DNA of 64,000 bases. Source: Euphorbia lathyris. Lineage: Eukaryota > Streptophyta > Magnoliopsida > Malpighiales > Euphorbiaceae. This document shows, piece by piece, positions 46,705-57,691 of the stretch; position 1 is the first letter of the stretch, and the number at the start of each line of letters is the position of its first letter. The notes under the pieces were generated by a model. The model did not search any database, was not told the DNA's origin, and saw nothing but the letters and a program-made list of their open reading frames with translations. Location: contig NC_088912.1 in NCBI RefSeq assembly GCF_963576675.1, positions 99,601,895 to 99,665,894 of the forward strand. The letters run 5' to 3'. Position numbers and translations under genes: made by a program.

Positions 46705-47327
46705 TAAGTATGATCGAATCCGAGATTGAGGAGAGTACGGTGGTAGAATCCTTTGAGGAGGATGAAGAGGAGCTGTTGGACTCCGATGAGAAAATGACGA
46801 TAGGAAGCGGATTGTATGTGTCTTTTCTAGGAGAGGAAACAACGGGCGAGATGATAGATGAGGAATTGGGCGATGGAGCGCCATATGACGAAGATGACAC
46901 CGAAGAGACCGGGTAGGGGTCATCTCGGAGAATTATTCCTGAGTTAAAGATATTCAGTGGGGGGGAGGACCCTGAGGTCCACTTGTATGAGTATATGTGT
47001 GCTATGTTTGTTGAACCGTTTGGGATTAATGAGATCGCTCAGTGGTTCCACCCTTTGTTGATAGGCGAGCCTTTGGAGTGGTTCCGATCCTTGCCTGATT
47101 CCATCAAGGGTGATTGGTCACAATTGGCAAGTTTATTCTTAGAAAAGTATAAGAAGGCTAAAGAGAGAGCGGCAGAAAGTAGCACAATGCAGGTTGGGCC
47201 CATCAAGCGCCCGTTGCCAGCAGTTAGTAAGTATAACGGCAACAAAGACCCTATGGAGCATTTGCACTTCTACTTGTCAGTGATGGGGCTGTTAGGCTTC
47301 AAAGAGGAGGAAATCACGAGTTTGTTT

Positions 47328-48682
47328 TGTTGGTCCCTTGTAAGGTTGCAAATATAGTTCCAAGGGGGGGTTAGGAACTATTTTACCTTTTTAAAATAAT
47401 TTGGGCAGATTTCTTTTCTTTAAGAAAAGTTTATAAAACAGCGGCACTTAACACTCAGCAAGACACTGGCTTAGTCAACTAGTGACTAGGACAGCTTCGT
47501 TGCTTAGGTCAGGAAATAGCACTTAGAGTCTATTCCTGAACCTGCTCGTTTGTAGCGCACAACTCAGCTTGACCTCTTTTACTTGGTCAGTTTTAGTTTG
47601 TTTTAAGCAAGCAATATAAATAAGGAGTTAAGGTTTAAGAAAACTTCACTCAGCAGATTTATCCAGGTTCGGCTTCTTCTAAGCCTACGTCCTATCCCCG
47701 GAACACTTCCGAGATTTCAAATCCTCTACTGAGCTCTTTAAAGGTAGAGCCTCATACCTTTTACAATATCAGCAATTGAGTATGACAAGAGTACCTTCCT
47801 CTATACTTCTACTCAATCCTAATCTCTCCGCTGAGTACTTAAAACCGAGTACTCAGCCTCTCCTTTCTACTTCTAGAAATGATAAAGATTTTGTCCTAAA
47901 CAACAATTGCTAGAACACCTTAGATGATTGAAAAACAATCACTCTAGACTTTTACACAAATGAATAGACTTTGTAGTGTAAGAATTTTTCTTTGCTTTTG
48001 ATGGAGAACTTTTATATACGTTTGGTCAGCGTAACGGCTTTTGCTCAAAGTTCTCTAAAGAATGTGGATTCTGAATGCTCTATTTATAGAGAGCTATAAG
48101 AGCTTCTGGTTATTTCGAATTTCGAAATAACGGTTGGAGGGAAACGGCTACAAGTCGCTTTCACTGAGTCTGCCAGCAGTTCTCTTTAGCCAATCAGATT
48201 CCAGCGTCTTCTGTTCTTCGGTCAGTGTGTCAGTATGTTCCACCATTTTGGGTAACGTCAACCAGACAGCTTGTTGTGTCTTCTGAACTTTACTAAATGG
48301 GGAAATACTTTGTCTGGAAGCTGTCTTATGGTCAGCAGCTGTCTTGCACGTTTTGTCGAGACAGCTCAGCAGCTTTATACCGAAGTTGTCTACGTGGATC
48401 TTCTCGATCCTTCTTTACTCAGCATGCGTTTCATCACTTCAACGGCGACGTTTTGGAGATACGCGGGCTGAGTGGTCTTTGGCTTGTTTGACTTGGGCCT
48501 TGATTTCCATATAGGGCTTGAGCCTTATGATCTTTATGTCTTATGATAAATTATAAACTCAACATTGAACAAACACATTAGTAACACTAAATCAAAGCAT
48601 TTAAACTTAGTGTGTTGTAGAATATTTACTTTCACTTAATTAATTTTGTCAAATCAAAATCTTGTGGAAAGGTGTTTCAACA
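47328..48682 (-). repeat. 3' LTR of S1
   Basis: On the minus strand TGTTGAAACACC...GGGACCAACA. TATA-like CTCTATAAATAGAGC (minus) lies near 48081-48096. Directly upstream is a near-perfect palindrome GTTATTTCGAATTTCGAAATAAC (here 48112-48134), named by its arms GTTATTTCGAA and TTCGAAATAAC. Confidence 0.93.
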
Positions 48683-48696
48683 AACTCCCCCATTTT
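48683..48696 (-). promoter_or_regulatory. Polypurine tract of S1
   Basis: On the minus strand AAAATGGGGGAGTT directly precedes the 3' LTR, the usual priming site for plus-strand synthesis. A similar ATGGGGGAGC string occurs upstream near 48745. Confidence 0.85.
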
Positions 48697-49398
48697 GATG
48701 TTGGCAAAACTAATCAGCAAGGAACTCAGTATGTGCTCCCCCATGATAGTTGACCTTTTCAATTAAGTGAACTCCCCCGTGAGGACAGAACTACTGACTT
48801 AGTTTTATTCTAAACATTCTAAGGTTTAGCTGAATAAGCCTAAGATCAGTTTTCAGTTATAGGTCAGCTTATGGGTCATATTCTATTTTACTCGGTATTC
48901 AGCGGAAGTGATGTATAGTGACGGAGCGCTGAGTAAATCATTTGTTCAATGGTTTATATTTGACAAGTTCAAACATTTATATGCAGCATGCATTTATATA
49001 ATACTTGGCATTTGATGGATGAATAATCAATAATTTAAATACGAATGCAAGTATTTCAGAAGTTAGGCATATTGTTTAAAACAAAACAACAAACAAGAAA
49101 AACATTACAAAACAAGATAACGAAATAACAAAATAAACTTCTTCTTCCTAACTTCTAACACTCTAGTTTCTTTCACTTAGAGTCTCTAGTTTCTTTCACT
49201 TAGAGTTCCTTCTCCTTAGTTGCCACTTTTCTCCCCCGTTTTGCCAGCATCAGCAGTAGGCAAATCAACGGTAGGGGCAGGAGAATTGGCCTGATCCTGC
49301 AGCACACGTATTTGACCCTCCAAGGAATTCATGTGACTGACCATAGTCAGTATGAGTTCGGTCATTTTGGTCAGTTGAGCATGTGGTGGTGGCTGCGG
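48697..49398 (-). other. S1 spacer between extra ORF and PPT
   Basis: About 700 bases on the minus strand after the extra ORF have no frame I can support; the plus-strand frame at 49312-49527 is a shadow. Purine-rich patches occur near 48740-48775. Confidence 0.6.
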
Positions 49399-50913
49399 CT
49401 AGACAGAGGAGAAGTGATTGATCAAATCATGGATTTCACGCAGAATATGGTGAGTGACAGGTGGATGAGAGGACTGAGCATGAGTTGGTGGAGGATGGGC
49501 TTGTTCTTGAAGCAGAGTGTTAGCTGAGGCGATGACACGCCGTCCTGACTCAGTGGAACCTAGATGTGCATATTTGGCAGGAGTGGGCTCACACTGAGTG
49601 CCTTGTGTAGTGACAGGACTACAAGGCGTGTTGACCGCAGGTGCTGAGTCGCTTTGAGCTTGAGGTGGAAGTGGAGCTTCTTTTGGACTTGCAGGGGTCT
49701 TGGCTTGTTTCTCTCTTGGAGGAACAGAGGCTTGATTTTGTGGAGACCCTTCTGGAGCAGCATGGCCTTCAAGAACAGGTTCTTCATCTGTTCTCAGTTT
49801 CTTCTCAGCTGACTCAGCTAGGTCCTGATCAGCTTTCCTCTTGTTTCTTTCCATCAGCCTTATCTTTCTCGGGACAGTATGAATATCCTTCGAGCATGCT
49901 CCCTTTTTCTTCTTCTTCTCAGCTTCAGCAACCTCAGATGGCATAGTAGAAGGATTCTCAGTTGGAGGTTCATTGATTGGTTCTGTACCGTCAGCAGTGT
50001 GTGCAGCTTCAGCCATAACATCATCTATAATGGCATCCAGGTTTGTCAGATTTTCCATTTCTCCAATGGGTTGCTCACCCTCAGCCATAGGATCCTCCTC
50101 CTCAGAGGTTTCATTCTCATCATACCCTTTCAGGGGTTGGCTGTGTGATAGTCCATTCAGCAGACGTGCTGTGATAGCAGTTCCTGTTGAACTTATTTCA
50201 TCAACAGTTTCTATGTTCTGGTCTTGTATTATCCGGATGATGAGAGAACCTAATTGGAGCTTCCTTCCACTTCGTTGAAAGGCTCCTACCAGAAATACAG
50301 GTAGATTGAATGGAGTGCTGGTCAGCATATGCCAGATGAAACATTGTTCAAAGTTAGAGGCAGATGAGGGAGAGCTGAGTTTAGGGAAGATAAAGTTGGT
50401 CAGCAAGAAGTGGGCCATCTTCTGATTTTTGCCCATGCAGGTGCTGGGTACTTTTCCCTTGTAGTTTCTGGGTTTACAGAACCCCTTCATCTTTTCTGCG
50501 ATGGCTTTTGGTATCGGCTCCTTTGTTGTCCTGAACTGAATCCCTGTATTTGGTATCTCTAGCAATGTGGCTAGATATTCAGGGGTTATCACTATCTTTT
50601 GACCCTTGACTGTGGTCTCTAGGTAGTCAGAGTCATCTGCATCAACATGCAAGTTGGAGTAGAACTCTCTCACCATTGTGGGATAGGTTTGACCGGAAAG
50701 AGAGAAGAGACCTGTCCATTTGTTGTTTTTGATCCATTCACAGAATGGAGTCTCTGAAGAGATGAAATCAGGATGGAAGAATCGACTCCTTAGTACCTCT
50801 TGATTCTTGGCCCAAGAGTGTACTTTGATCATTTTTCTCATTAGGCTAGTTGAAGGACCAGCCTGGTCAGAGGATTTGAGAGTTGGAGAGAAATAACTTT
50901 CGTTATAAGACAT
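49399..50913 (-). CDS. S1 extra (env-position) ORF, 504 residues
   Basis: The ORF is intact, from MSYNESYFSPTLKSSDQAG to a stop at 49399. The N-terminal half holds the 'putative plant transposon protein' pattern: TYPTMVREFYSNL, KIVITPEYLATLLEIPNTGI, FIWHMLTSTPFNLPVF. The C-terminal half is disordered: acidic (ENETSEEEDPMAEGE), Lys-rich (AEKKKKKGA, RLMERNKRKADQD) and Pro/Gln/Ser-rich, ending with a short helix HHILREIHDLINHF. It lies between RNase H and the 3' LTR, the env position of SIRE elements. No signal peptide or convincing membrane span is seen, so an envelope role is not supported by the sequence. Its domain resembles the ORF at 8681-9871. Confidence 0.82.
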   Translation of the reverse strand: MSYNESYFSPTLKSSDQAGPSTSLMRKMIKVHSWAKNQEVLRSRFFHPDFISSETPFCEWIKNNKWTGLFSLSGQTYPTMVREFYSNLHVDADDSDYLETTVKGQKIVITPEYLATLLEIPNTGIQFRTTKEPIPKAIAEKMKGFCKPRNYKGKVPSTCMGKNQKMAHFLLTNFIFPKLSSPSSASNFEQCFIWHMLTSTPFNLPVFLVGAFQRSGRKLQLGSLIIRIIQDQNIETVDEISSTGTAITARLLNGLSHSQPLKGYDENETSEEEDPMAEGEQPIGEMENLTNLDAIIDDVMAEAAHTADGTEPINEPPTENPSTMPSEVAEAEKKKKKGACSKDIHTVPRKIRLMERNKRKADQDLAESAEKKLRTDEEPVLEGHAAPEGSPQNQASVPPREKQAKTPASPKEAPLPPQAQSDSAPAVNTPCSPVTTQGTQCEPTPAKYAHLGSTESGRRVIASANTLLQEQAHPPPTHAQSSHPPVTHHILREIHDLINHFSSV

Positions 50914-51386
50914 TTTTGAAGTTTTGAAGCTCTTTGGAAAATTTAGAAGCTTTCTTAGGGTTCAATGTATATGTGACGAGGGTAGTGGGTTAGTATTTAC
51001 TATTTATAGATTTTATGGTTTATGGTTCCGTTTGAATTTTATCCAGTTTTGCTCTGGGTTGTCCAATCGGCAGAAACCCTGACACTTATGACACTATTAA
51101 GACGTTATTCGGTGCATGCGCAGTACAGGTGTCACTTCGCGTGTAGTGACATTAAATGCTAATAAGTGCTTTTACTTAGCGTTTGTTGATATAAACGTTT
51201 CATATTCTAAGTAGTCAGTGCATTCTTTAAGGATGGTTTTTAGTTCAAGTTCGAAAACTAATTTACTCAGTGTGCAAGATTACTCAGTATTGTATATTCA
51301 GTCAGTTTCAATGACATACTCAGCAAACAATAAATCATTCAGCATGTAATTCATTCAGCATTCAATAATCATTTATGCACATAAAT

Positions 51387-54125
51387 TTACTGAAGAGGAT
51401 TAAACATACCAATTGCTTCTCTCAGTATGCTAAATTGCTCTCGTGCCAGAGGCTTTGTAAAGATATCAGCAAGCTGCTCGTCTGTTGGCACATAAGTCAG
51501 CTTGATTTCTTTCTTGAGTACATGATCTCTGATGAAGTGATGTCTTATGCTGACATGTTTCATCCTGCTGTGTTGAACTGGGTTCTTTGAGAGGTCAATT
51601 GCACTTTTGTTGTCGCATTTGACTTCAATTGTCTTTGTTTGAACACCATAATCTTCAAGATGTTGCTTAATCCAAAGGACCTGAGCAACACAGCTTCCAG
51701 CAGCAATGTACTCAGCTTCAGTTGTGGACAGGGCTACTAACGCCTGCTTCTTGCTGAACCAAGATACAAGACAGCTTCCTAGGAATTGGCATCCTCCAGA
51801 GGTGCTTTTTCTTTCCAGCTTGTCTCGTCCATAGTCAGCGTCAGTGTATTCGATGAGTGTAAAGTCATGAGTATTTGGATACCACAGACCTGCATTTACC
51901 GAGCTTTGCAAATATCTAAGGATCCTTTTTACAGCTATGTAATGGGATTCCTTAGGGTTAGCTTGATATCTAGCACAATAACATACTGAGAACTGAATGT
52001 CCGGTCTACTTGCTGTTAAGTAAAGTAAAGAGCCAATCATACCTCGGTATAACTTGCTGTCTACTGACTTACCATTTTCATCGGCACAAAGGACAGTGTC
52101 AGTGCCCATAGGAGTGGATATTGGCTTACAATGTTCTAGTTCATATTTCTTCAATATCTCCTTGGCATATTTAGCTTGACTTATGAATATGCCATTCTTT
52201 CCTTGCTTAATTTGAAGTCCGAGGAAGAAGTTGAGTTCTCCCATCATTGACATTTCGAATTCAGTCTGCATTTGTTTGCTAAATTCCTTGCACATAGATT
52301 CATTAGTAGCACCGAATATAATATCATCTACATATATTTATGCCAGCAGGGTATCTTTACCCTTTCTCTTAATGAATAAGGTTGTATCAGCTTGACCCCT
52401 GACGTAACCTCTAGTCAGTAAAAAGTTGGTCAGCCTCTCATACCAAGCACGTGGTGCTTGCTTGAGTCCATACAGAGCCTTTTTGAGTTTGTAAACGTGG
52501 TTTGGGAACTTAGAATCCTCAAACCCTGGAGGCTGATTTACATAGACCTCCTCGTCTATTACTCCATTAAGAAAGGCACTTTTGACATCCATTTGAAACA
52601 GTTTAAAGTTCATGTAAGATGCATATGCACATAAAATCCTAATAGCTTCTAGCCTTGCCACTGGGGCAAAGGTCTCACCGTAGTCTATACCTTCTTACTG
52701 ACTGTAGCCCTGAGCTACAAGTCTTGCCTTGTTTCTGACTACGTTTCCTTGCTCATCTAGCTTGTTCCTGAAGACCCATCTTGTTCCAATGATCTTTTGG
52801 CTCCTAGGATGTGGCACTAACTCCCATACATTATTCCTCCTGAACTGATTGAGTTCCTCTTGCATGGCATTCATCCAGAATTCGTCATCCTCAGCTTCGG
52901 CAAAGTTCTTCGGCTCAAGTACTGAGACAAAAGCTACATTGCCGAGATATTTCCTTAGTTGATTTCTTGTCATCAGCGTATTTCCAGCTGAGTCAAGAAT
53001 TGCATTTTCTGAATGCCCTCTTGGGACTCTTATCTCGTTTGGTAGACTTGTGTCTTGATCTATCTGTGTTTCAACATTCTCTGCAGAAGTAGATGGGTCA
53101 GTGAAAGTAATTTTAGGTTCACTCTTACTTTTGGTCAGCCGTTTTATGAAGGACTCAGTGGCTGGTTCTTGATCAGCAGGTGCTGAGTTTGGTTCATCTT
53201 CTGTCAGCGGCTGGTATCTTCCTGCAGGGTTAGTTTCATCGAATTGCACATGTATAGATTCTTCTAATGCTTGAGTTCTCTTATTAAAAACTCTGTATGC
53301 TTTGTTGTTTGTTGAGTAGCCTAGAAAGATAGCCTCATCAGCTTTTGAATCAAATTTGGCTAAGCTATCTTTGGTATTTAAAATAAAACACCTACAACCA
53401 AAGGCACGAAAGTATCCAATGTTGGGCTTTCGTCCTTTCCAAAGTTCATATGGGGTTTTCTTAAGTATAGGTCTAACTAAAGCCCTATTCAGAATATAGC
53501 ATGCTGTGTTGACAGCTTCTCCCCAAAAATACTTTGGAAGCCTATGCTCATCCAGCATTGTCCTAGCAATCTCAACCAGAGTTCTGTTCTTCCTTTCAAC
53601 AACCCCATTTTGCTGAGGCGTTCTAGGAGCAGAGAAATTGTGGTCAATGCCGCTGGCTTCACAGAATTCAACAAACTTCTGGTTCTTGAATTCTCCACCA
53701 TTATCACTACGGATATGAGCTAATTTTAGGTCTTTCTCATTTTCAATTTTTCTAACCAAGTTTGAAAATGTCTCAAAGGTCTCATCCTTACTGGTCAGCA
53801 GGATAACCCATGTGTACCGAGAGAAATCATCTACAATAACCAAGGAAAACCTTCTTCCACCCAGACTCAGCGGCTGGACTGGACCAAAGAGATCCAAGTG
53901 TAGCATTTCTAACGGACGCTTAGTTGAGACAATGTTTTTACTTTGAAAAGATTGCTTGGTTTGTTTTCCAGCTTGGCAGGCATGGCATAATTGATCTTTT
54001 TGAAATTTAAGTTCAGGCAGTCCCTCAACCAATTGCTTTCTTGCTAATTTGGCCAGGAGGTCCATGCTTACATGACAAGTCTCATGTGCCATAGCCAGGA
54101 ATTTTCTTCCTTTGTGACTAAGCAT
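51387..54125 (-). pseudogene. S1 integrase, RT and RNase H
   Basis: Integrase: HVSMDLLAKLARKQ and CHACQAGKQTKQSF (zinc part), core D in LHLDLFGPV, D in IRSDNGGEF, E in QQNGVVERKNRTLVE, then KKTPYELWKGRKPNIGYF. RT: EFWMNAMQEELNQFRRNNVW, MDVKSAFLNG, KKALYGLKQAPRAWYERL and the active site IYVDDIIFG near 52310-52336. RNase H: YTDADYGRDK, LSTTEAEYIAAGS, CDNKSAIDLSKNP, HIxxRHHFIRD-type SIRHHFIRDHV, DIFTKPLAR. In-frame TAA at 52695 (YSQ*EGIDYG) and at 52338 (LLA*IYVDD). The start at 54125 is only where the frame opens, because a lost base near 54078 separates it from protease. Confidence 0.9.
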
Positions 54126-54478
54126 ACAGTTTTTGAAAACTTCTTTTCGAGGTTTAGCATAAAGACATTGTCTATCCGAGGGGAAGTTAAAATTAACTCA
54201 TTTGATTTTCCCTCATATATTTTACATCCAGTTTCGTCAAATATAACTTTTCTTCCATTATCACATAGCTGAGCTATGCTGAGTAAGTTATATTTGAGTC
54301 CGCTGACTAGGGAGACAGATTCAATAGTGGGATTACCTCCAACGGTGCCTGATCCTACTATTTTACCCTTTTTGTTGTCTCCAAAACTTACGCTTCCTCC
54401 TCGTTTACGTTCGAACGTGATGAATTGAGTTTCATCACCCGTCATATGCCTTGAGCATGCGCTGTCAATATACCACAT
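54068..54478 (-). pseudogene. S1 protease
   Basis: Aspartic protease of the copia type: WYIDSACSRHMTGD with DSA at the active site (usual DSG/DSA), then VSFGDNKKGKIVGSGTVG, LVSGLKYNLLSIAQLCDNG and KVIFDETGC. The C-terminal SWLWHMRL is the start of the GAG-pre-integrase block; it goes out of frame because CTTGGTCAT seems to have become CTTGTCAT near 54078. A TAA stands just before ATG 54478, and gag ends 42 bases upstream in another frame. Confidence 0.85.
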
Positions 54479-54519
54479 TTTTTACTTCTCGGCATATCTC
54501 AGGCTTACCTGCATTATAA

Positions 54520-56286
54520 TCAGTTTCCTTTAAGTACCCAATTCTTTTTGGGTCCTGACTTGTTAGGTTCAACAGGTAAAGCATCATATTTTATTTTGTG
54601 GCGACATACATTAATAGTGTGGCCACTTTTTCCACAGAAGTCACAACTGACTTTCTGTTTAGGACTCTTTACTGACTTGTCAGCACCCCAGTGCTGAGCG
54701 TGCCAGCACACCTTAGTGGTGTGTCCTAACTTCCCACAAAAGTCACACTGGACTCTTCGCTGGGGATTTCGTCTCTGCTGAGTACCTTGGTACTGAGTAC
54801 CTTGATACTTAGTTCTCAGAGGAAAATTATTTTTGTTTGGAACCTTTAGTTGGTTCTGAATGGTTGTGACATCCTTCCTCAGTTTCTTGGAAACTGACTG
54901 GACTTCAACGACAGACTCATGAATGGTTTTCATATTTTCATGCAAAACTGAGTTGTCTTGAAGAAGGTATCTGAGGTCACTCAGTTTGACCTCTTCCACC
55001 TCATCACAGCGCCGGCTGAGTGTTTTAATCTTTTTGTTACACTTTTTGACAAGTGTGTAAAGATCACTCAGGGCATTACCCATTTCATTTCTGAGTTGAG
55101 AGAGTGAGATTACCTCATTGGATTGCTCTTCATTGTCTGACTTATCAGATTGGTCAGCATGCTCAGAAATGCATGGCTCAGCAAGTTCTTCAGCCATGAA
55201 GCATATCTTCGCCGACTCGGTGGCCTCAGTTTCTGTTGATGAAGATTCATCACTGTCACTCCAAGTAGCCACCATTGCCTTCTTCCCACTTTTCTTGTCT
55301 TTCCTCAGCGTGGGGCAGTTTGACTTAATATGGCCATCTTGGTGGCACTCAAAGCATGTAATGGGATTTGAGCTGTCCTTTCTGTATTTGCTGTCGCTTG
55401 AGTCAGCCTTATACTTATCAAACTTTTTGTAAGGCTTTTTGGAATATTTGTCGTTCTTCCTGAACAGCCTCTTCATCTTTCTTGTGAACATAGCCATCTC
55501 CTCATCATCAGTTGAACTCCCGTCAGTGGAGTCAGCCTTCATGACAAGTGACTTCTGCTTCTTGTCATCAGATTTTTCCTTCACCTCAAAGTTCTTCATT
55601 GATATCTCATGGGTCAGCAATGAACCGATGAGTTCGTCATATTTGTAGGTGGTTAAATCCTGAGCTTCCTCAACTGTTGTCTTCTTTGCTTGCCAGTCTT
55701 TTGGAAGACTCCTGAGTATCTTTTTGACTTGTTCTTCCTCAGTGAAGATTTTCCCAAGTCTCTTGAGCTCATTAATGATGTTGGTGAACCTTGCGTTCAT
55801 GTCTGAAATGCCCTCATCATTGTTCATCTCGAACAGCTCGTACAGTCTCATCTACTGATTCACCTTGGATTCTTTTACTTTGTTTGTTCCTTCGTAAGTG
55901 ACTTCCAGCTTTTTCCAGATCTCTTGTGCCGACTCACAACCTGAGATTTTGTTATATTCTGCAGCATCGAGCGCACAGTGAAGCATATTGATAGCCGAAG
56001 CATGGTTTTGAAGCTTCTTAAGATCATCCTCTGTCCATTCAACCTCAGCTTTAACAACTGACTGGCCAGCAACAACTTTCACAGGTACAAACGGGCCTTG
56101 GACTATAGATAGCCAGGCACTCATGTTTGTAGCTTGAATGAAGTTTTTCATCCTATTCTTCCAAAAGGTATAGTTTGACCCGAAGAATAGGGGAGGCCTG
56201 GTAATGGACAGCCCCTCAGGTAATATCTGAGTTGTCTGGTTTCCAGGGAGAAACCGAGTGCTATTTTCGCCCATGGTATGGATCAA
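54520..56286 (-). pseudogene. S1 gag with three zinc knuckles
   Basis: 589 codons with one in-frame TAG at 55852-55854. The N-terminal copia gag domain has PLFFGSNYTFWKNRMKNFI, MLHCALDAAEYNKISGC, EIWKKLEVTYEGT; after the stop MRLYELFEMNNDEGISDMNA and LRSLPKDWQAKKTTVEEA. Zinc knuckle 1 is CFECHQDGHIKSNCP, followed by an acidic Ser-rich stretch and a coil; knuckles 2 and 3 are CDFCGKLGHTTKVC and CDFCGKSGHTINVC near the C-terminus. It would package element RNA. Confidence 0.88.
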
Positions 56287-56321
56287 CTCAAGGTTGTTAG
56301 ACCTTTAGTAATGAGCTTTTA

Positions 56322-56334
56322 GGCTCTGATACCA
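56322..56334 (-). promoter_or_regulatory. Primer-binding site of S1 (initiator Met tRNA)
   Basis: On the minus strand TGGTATCAGAGCC lies two bases after the LTR end CCAACA. This is the standard copia PBS complementary to initiator methionine tRNA. Confidence 0.95.
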
Positions 56335-56336
56335 CT

Positions 56337-57691
56337 TGTTGGTCCCTTGTAAGGTTGCAAATATAGTTCCAAGGGGGGGTTAGGAACTATTTTACCTTTT
56401 TAAAATAATTTGGGCAGATTTCTTTTCTTTAAGAAAAGTTTATAAAACAGCGGCACTTAACACTCAGCAAGACATTGGCTTAGTCAACTAGTGACTAGGA
56501 CAGCTTCGTTGCTTAGGTCAGGAAATAGCACTTAGAGTCTATTCCTGAACCTGCTCGTTTGTAGCGCACAACTCAGCTTGACCTCTTTTACTTGGTCAGT
56601 TTTAGTTTGTTTTAAGCAAGCAATATAAATAAGGAGTTAAGGTTTAAGAAAACTTCACTCAGCAGATTTATCCAGGTTCGGCTTCTTCTAAGCCTACGTC
56701 CTGTCCCCGGAACACTTCCGAGATTTCAAATCCTCTACTGAGCTCTTTAAAGGTAGAGCCTCAAACCTTTTACAATATCAGCAATTGAGTATGACAAGAG
56801 TACCTTCCTCTATACTTCTACTCAATCCTAATCTCTCCGCTGAGTACTTAAAACCGAGTACTCAGCCTCTCCTTTCTACTTCTAGAAATGATAAAGATTT
56901 TGTCCTAAACAACAATTGCTAGAACACCTTAGATGATTGAAAAACAATCACTCTAGACTTTTACACAAATGAATAGACTTTGTAGTGTAAGAATTTTTCT
57001 TTGCTTTTGATGGAGAACTTTTATATACGTTTGGTCAGCGTAACGGCTTTTGCTCAAAGTTCTCTAAAGAATGTGGATTCTGAATGCTCTATTTATAGAG
57101 AGCTATGAGAGCTTCTGGTTATTTCGATTTTCGAAATAACCGTTGGAGGGAAACGGCTACAAGTCGCTTTCACTGAGTCTGCCAGCAGTTCTCTTTAGCC
57201 AATCAGATTCCAGCGTCTTCTGTTCTTCGGTCAGTGTGTCAGTATGTTCCACCATTTTGGGTAACGTCAACCAGACAGCTTGTTGTGTCTTTTGAACTTT
57301 ACTAAATGGGGAAATACTTTATCTGGAAGCTGTCTTATGGTCAGCAGCTGTCTTGCACGTTTTGTCGAGACAGCTCAGCAGCTTTATACCGAAGTTGTCT
57401 ACGTGGATCTTCTCGATCCTTCTTTACTCAGCATACGTTTCATCACTTCAACGGCGACGTTTTGGAGATACGCGGGCTGAGTGGTCTTTGGCTTGTTTGA
57501 CTTGGGCCTTGATTTCCATATAGGGCTTGAGCCTTATGATCTTTATGTCTTATGATAAATTATAAACTCAACATTGAACAAACACATTAGTAACACTAAA
57601 TCAAAGCATTTAAACTTAGTGTGTTGTAGAATATTTACTTTCACTTAATTAATTTTGTCAAATCAAAATCTTGTGGAAAGGTGTTTCAACA
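56337..57691 (-). repeat. 5' LTR of S1
   Basis: It has the same 1355-bp length as the 3' LTR, with nine substitutions seen by eye and no indels. The palindrome upstream of TATA has one base change in each arm here (TTATTTCGATTTTCGAAATAACC). Confidence 0.93.

Larger units (their letters stand above)
47328..57691 (-). mobile_element. SIRE-type Ty1/copia element S1, complete
   Basis: It is 10,364 bp with two 1355-bp LTRs and a perfect TGTTT target duplication (47323-47327 and 57692-57696). On the minus strand: 5' LTR, initiator-Met PBS, gag with three zinc knuckles, protease, integrase, RT, RNase H, a 504-codon extra ORF, PPT, 3' LTR. The extra ORF downstream of pol is the SIRE/Maximus hallmark. 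By eye the LTRs differ at nine positions, so it is young, yet pol and gag have stops and a frameshift. Confidence 0.92.

Noticed and set aside
48271..48491. ORFs duplicated at 57280-57500
   Set aside because: They are inside the two S1 LTRs and are non-coding; the duplication is the LTR pair itself.
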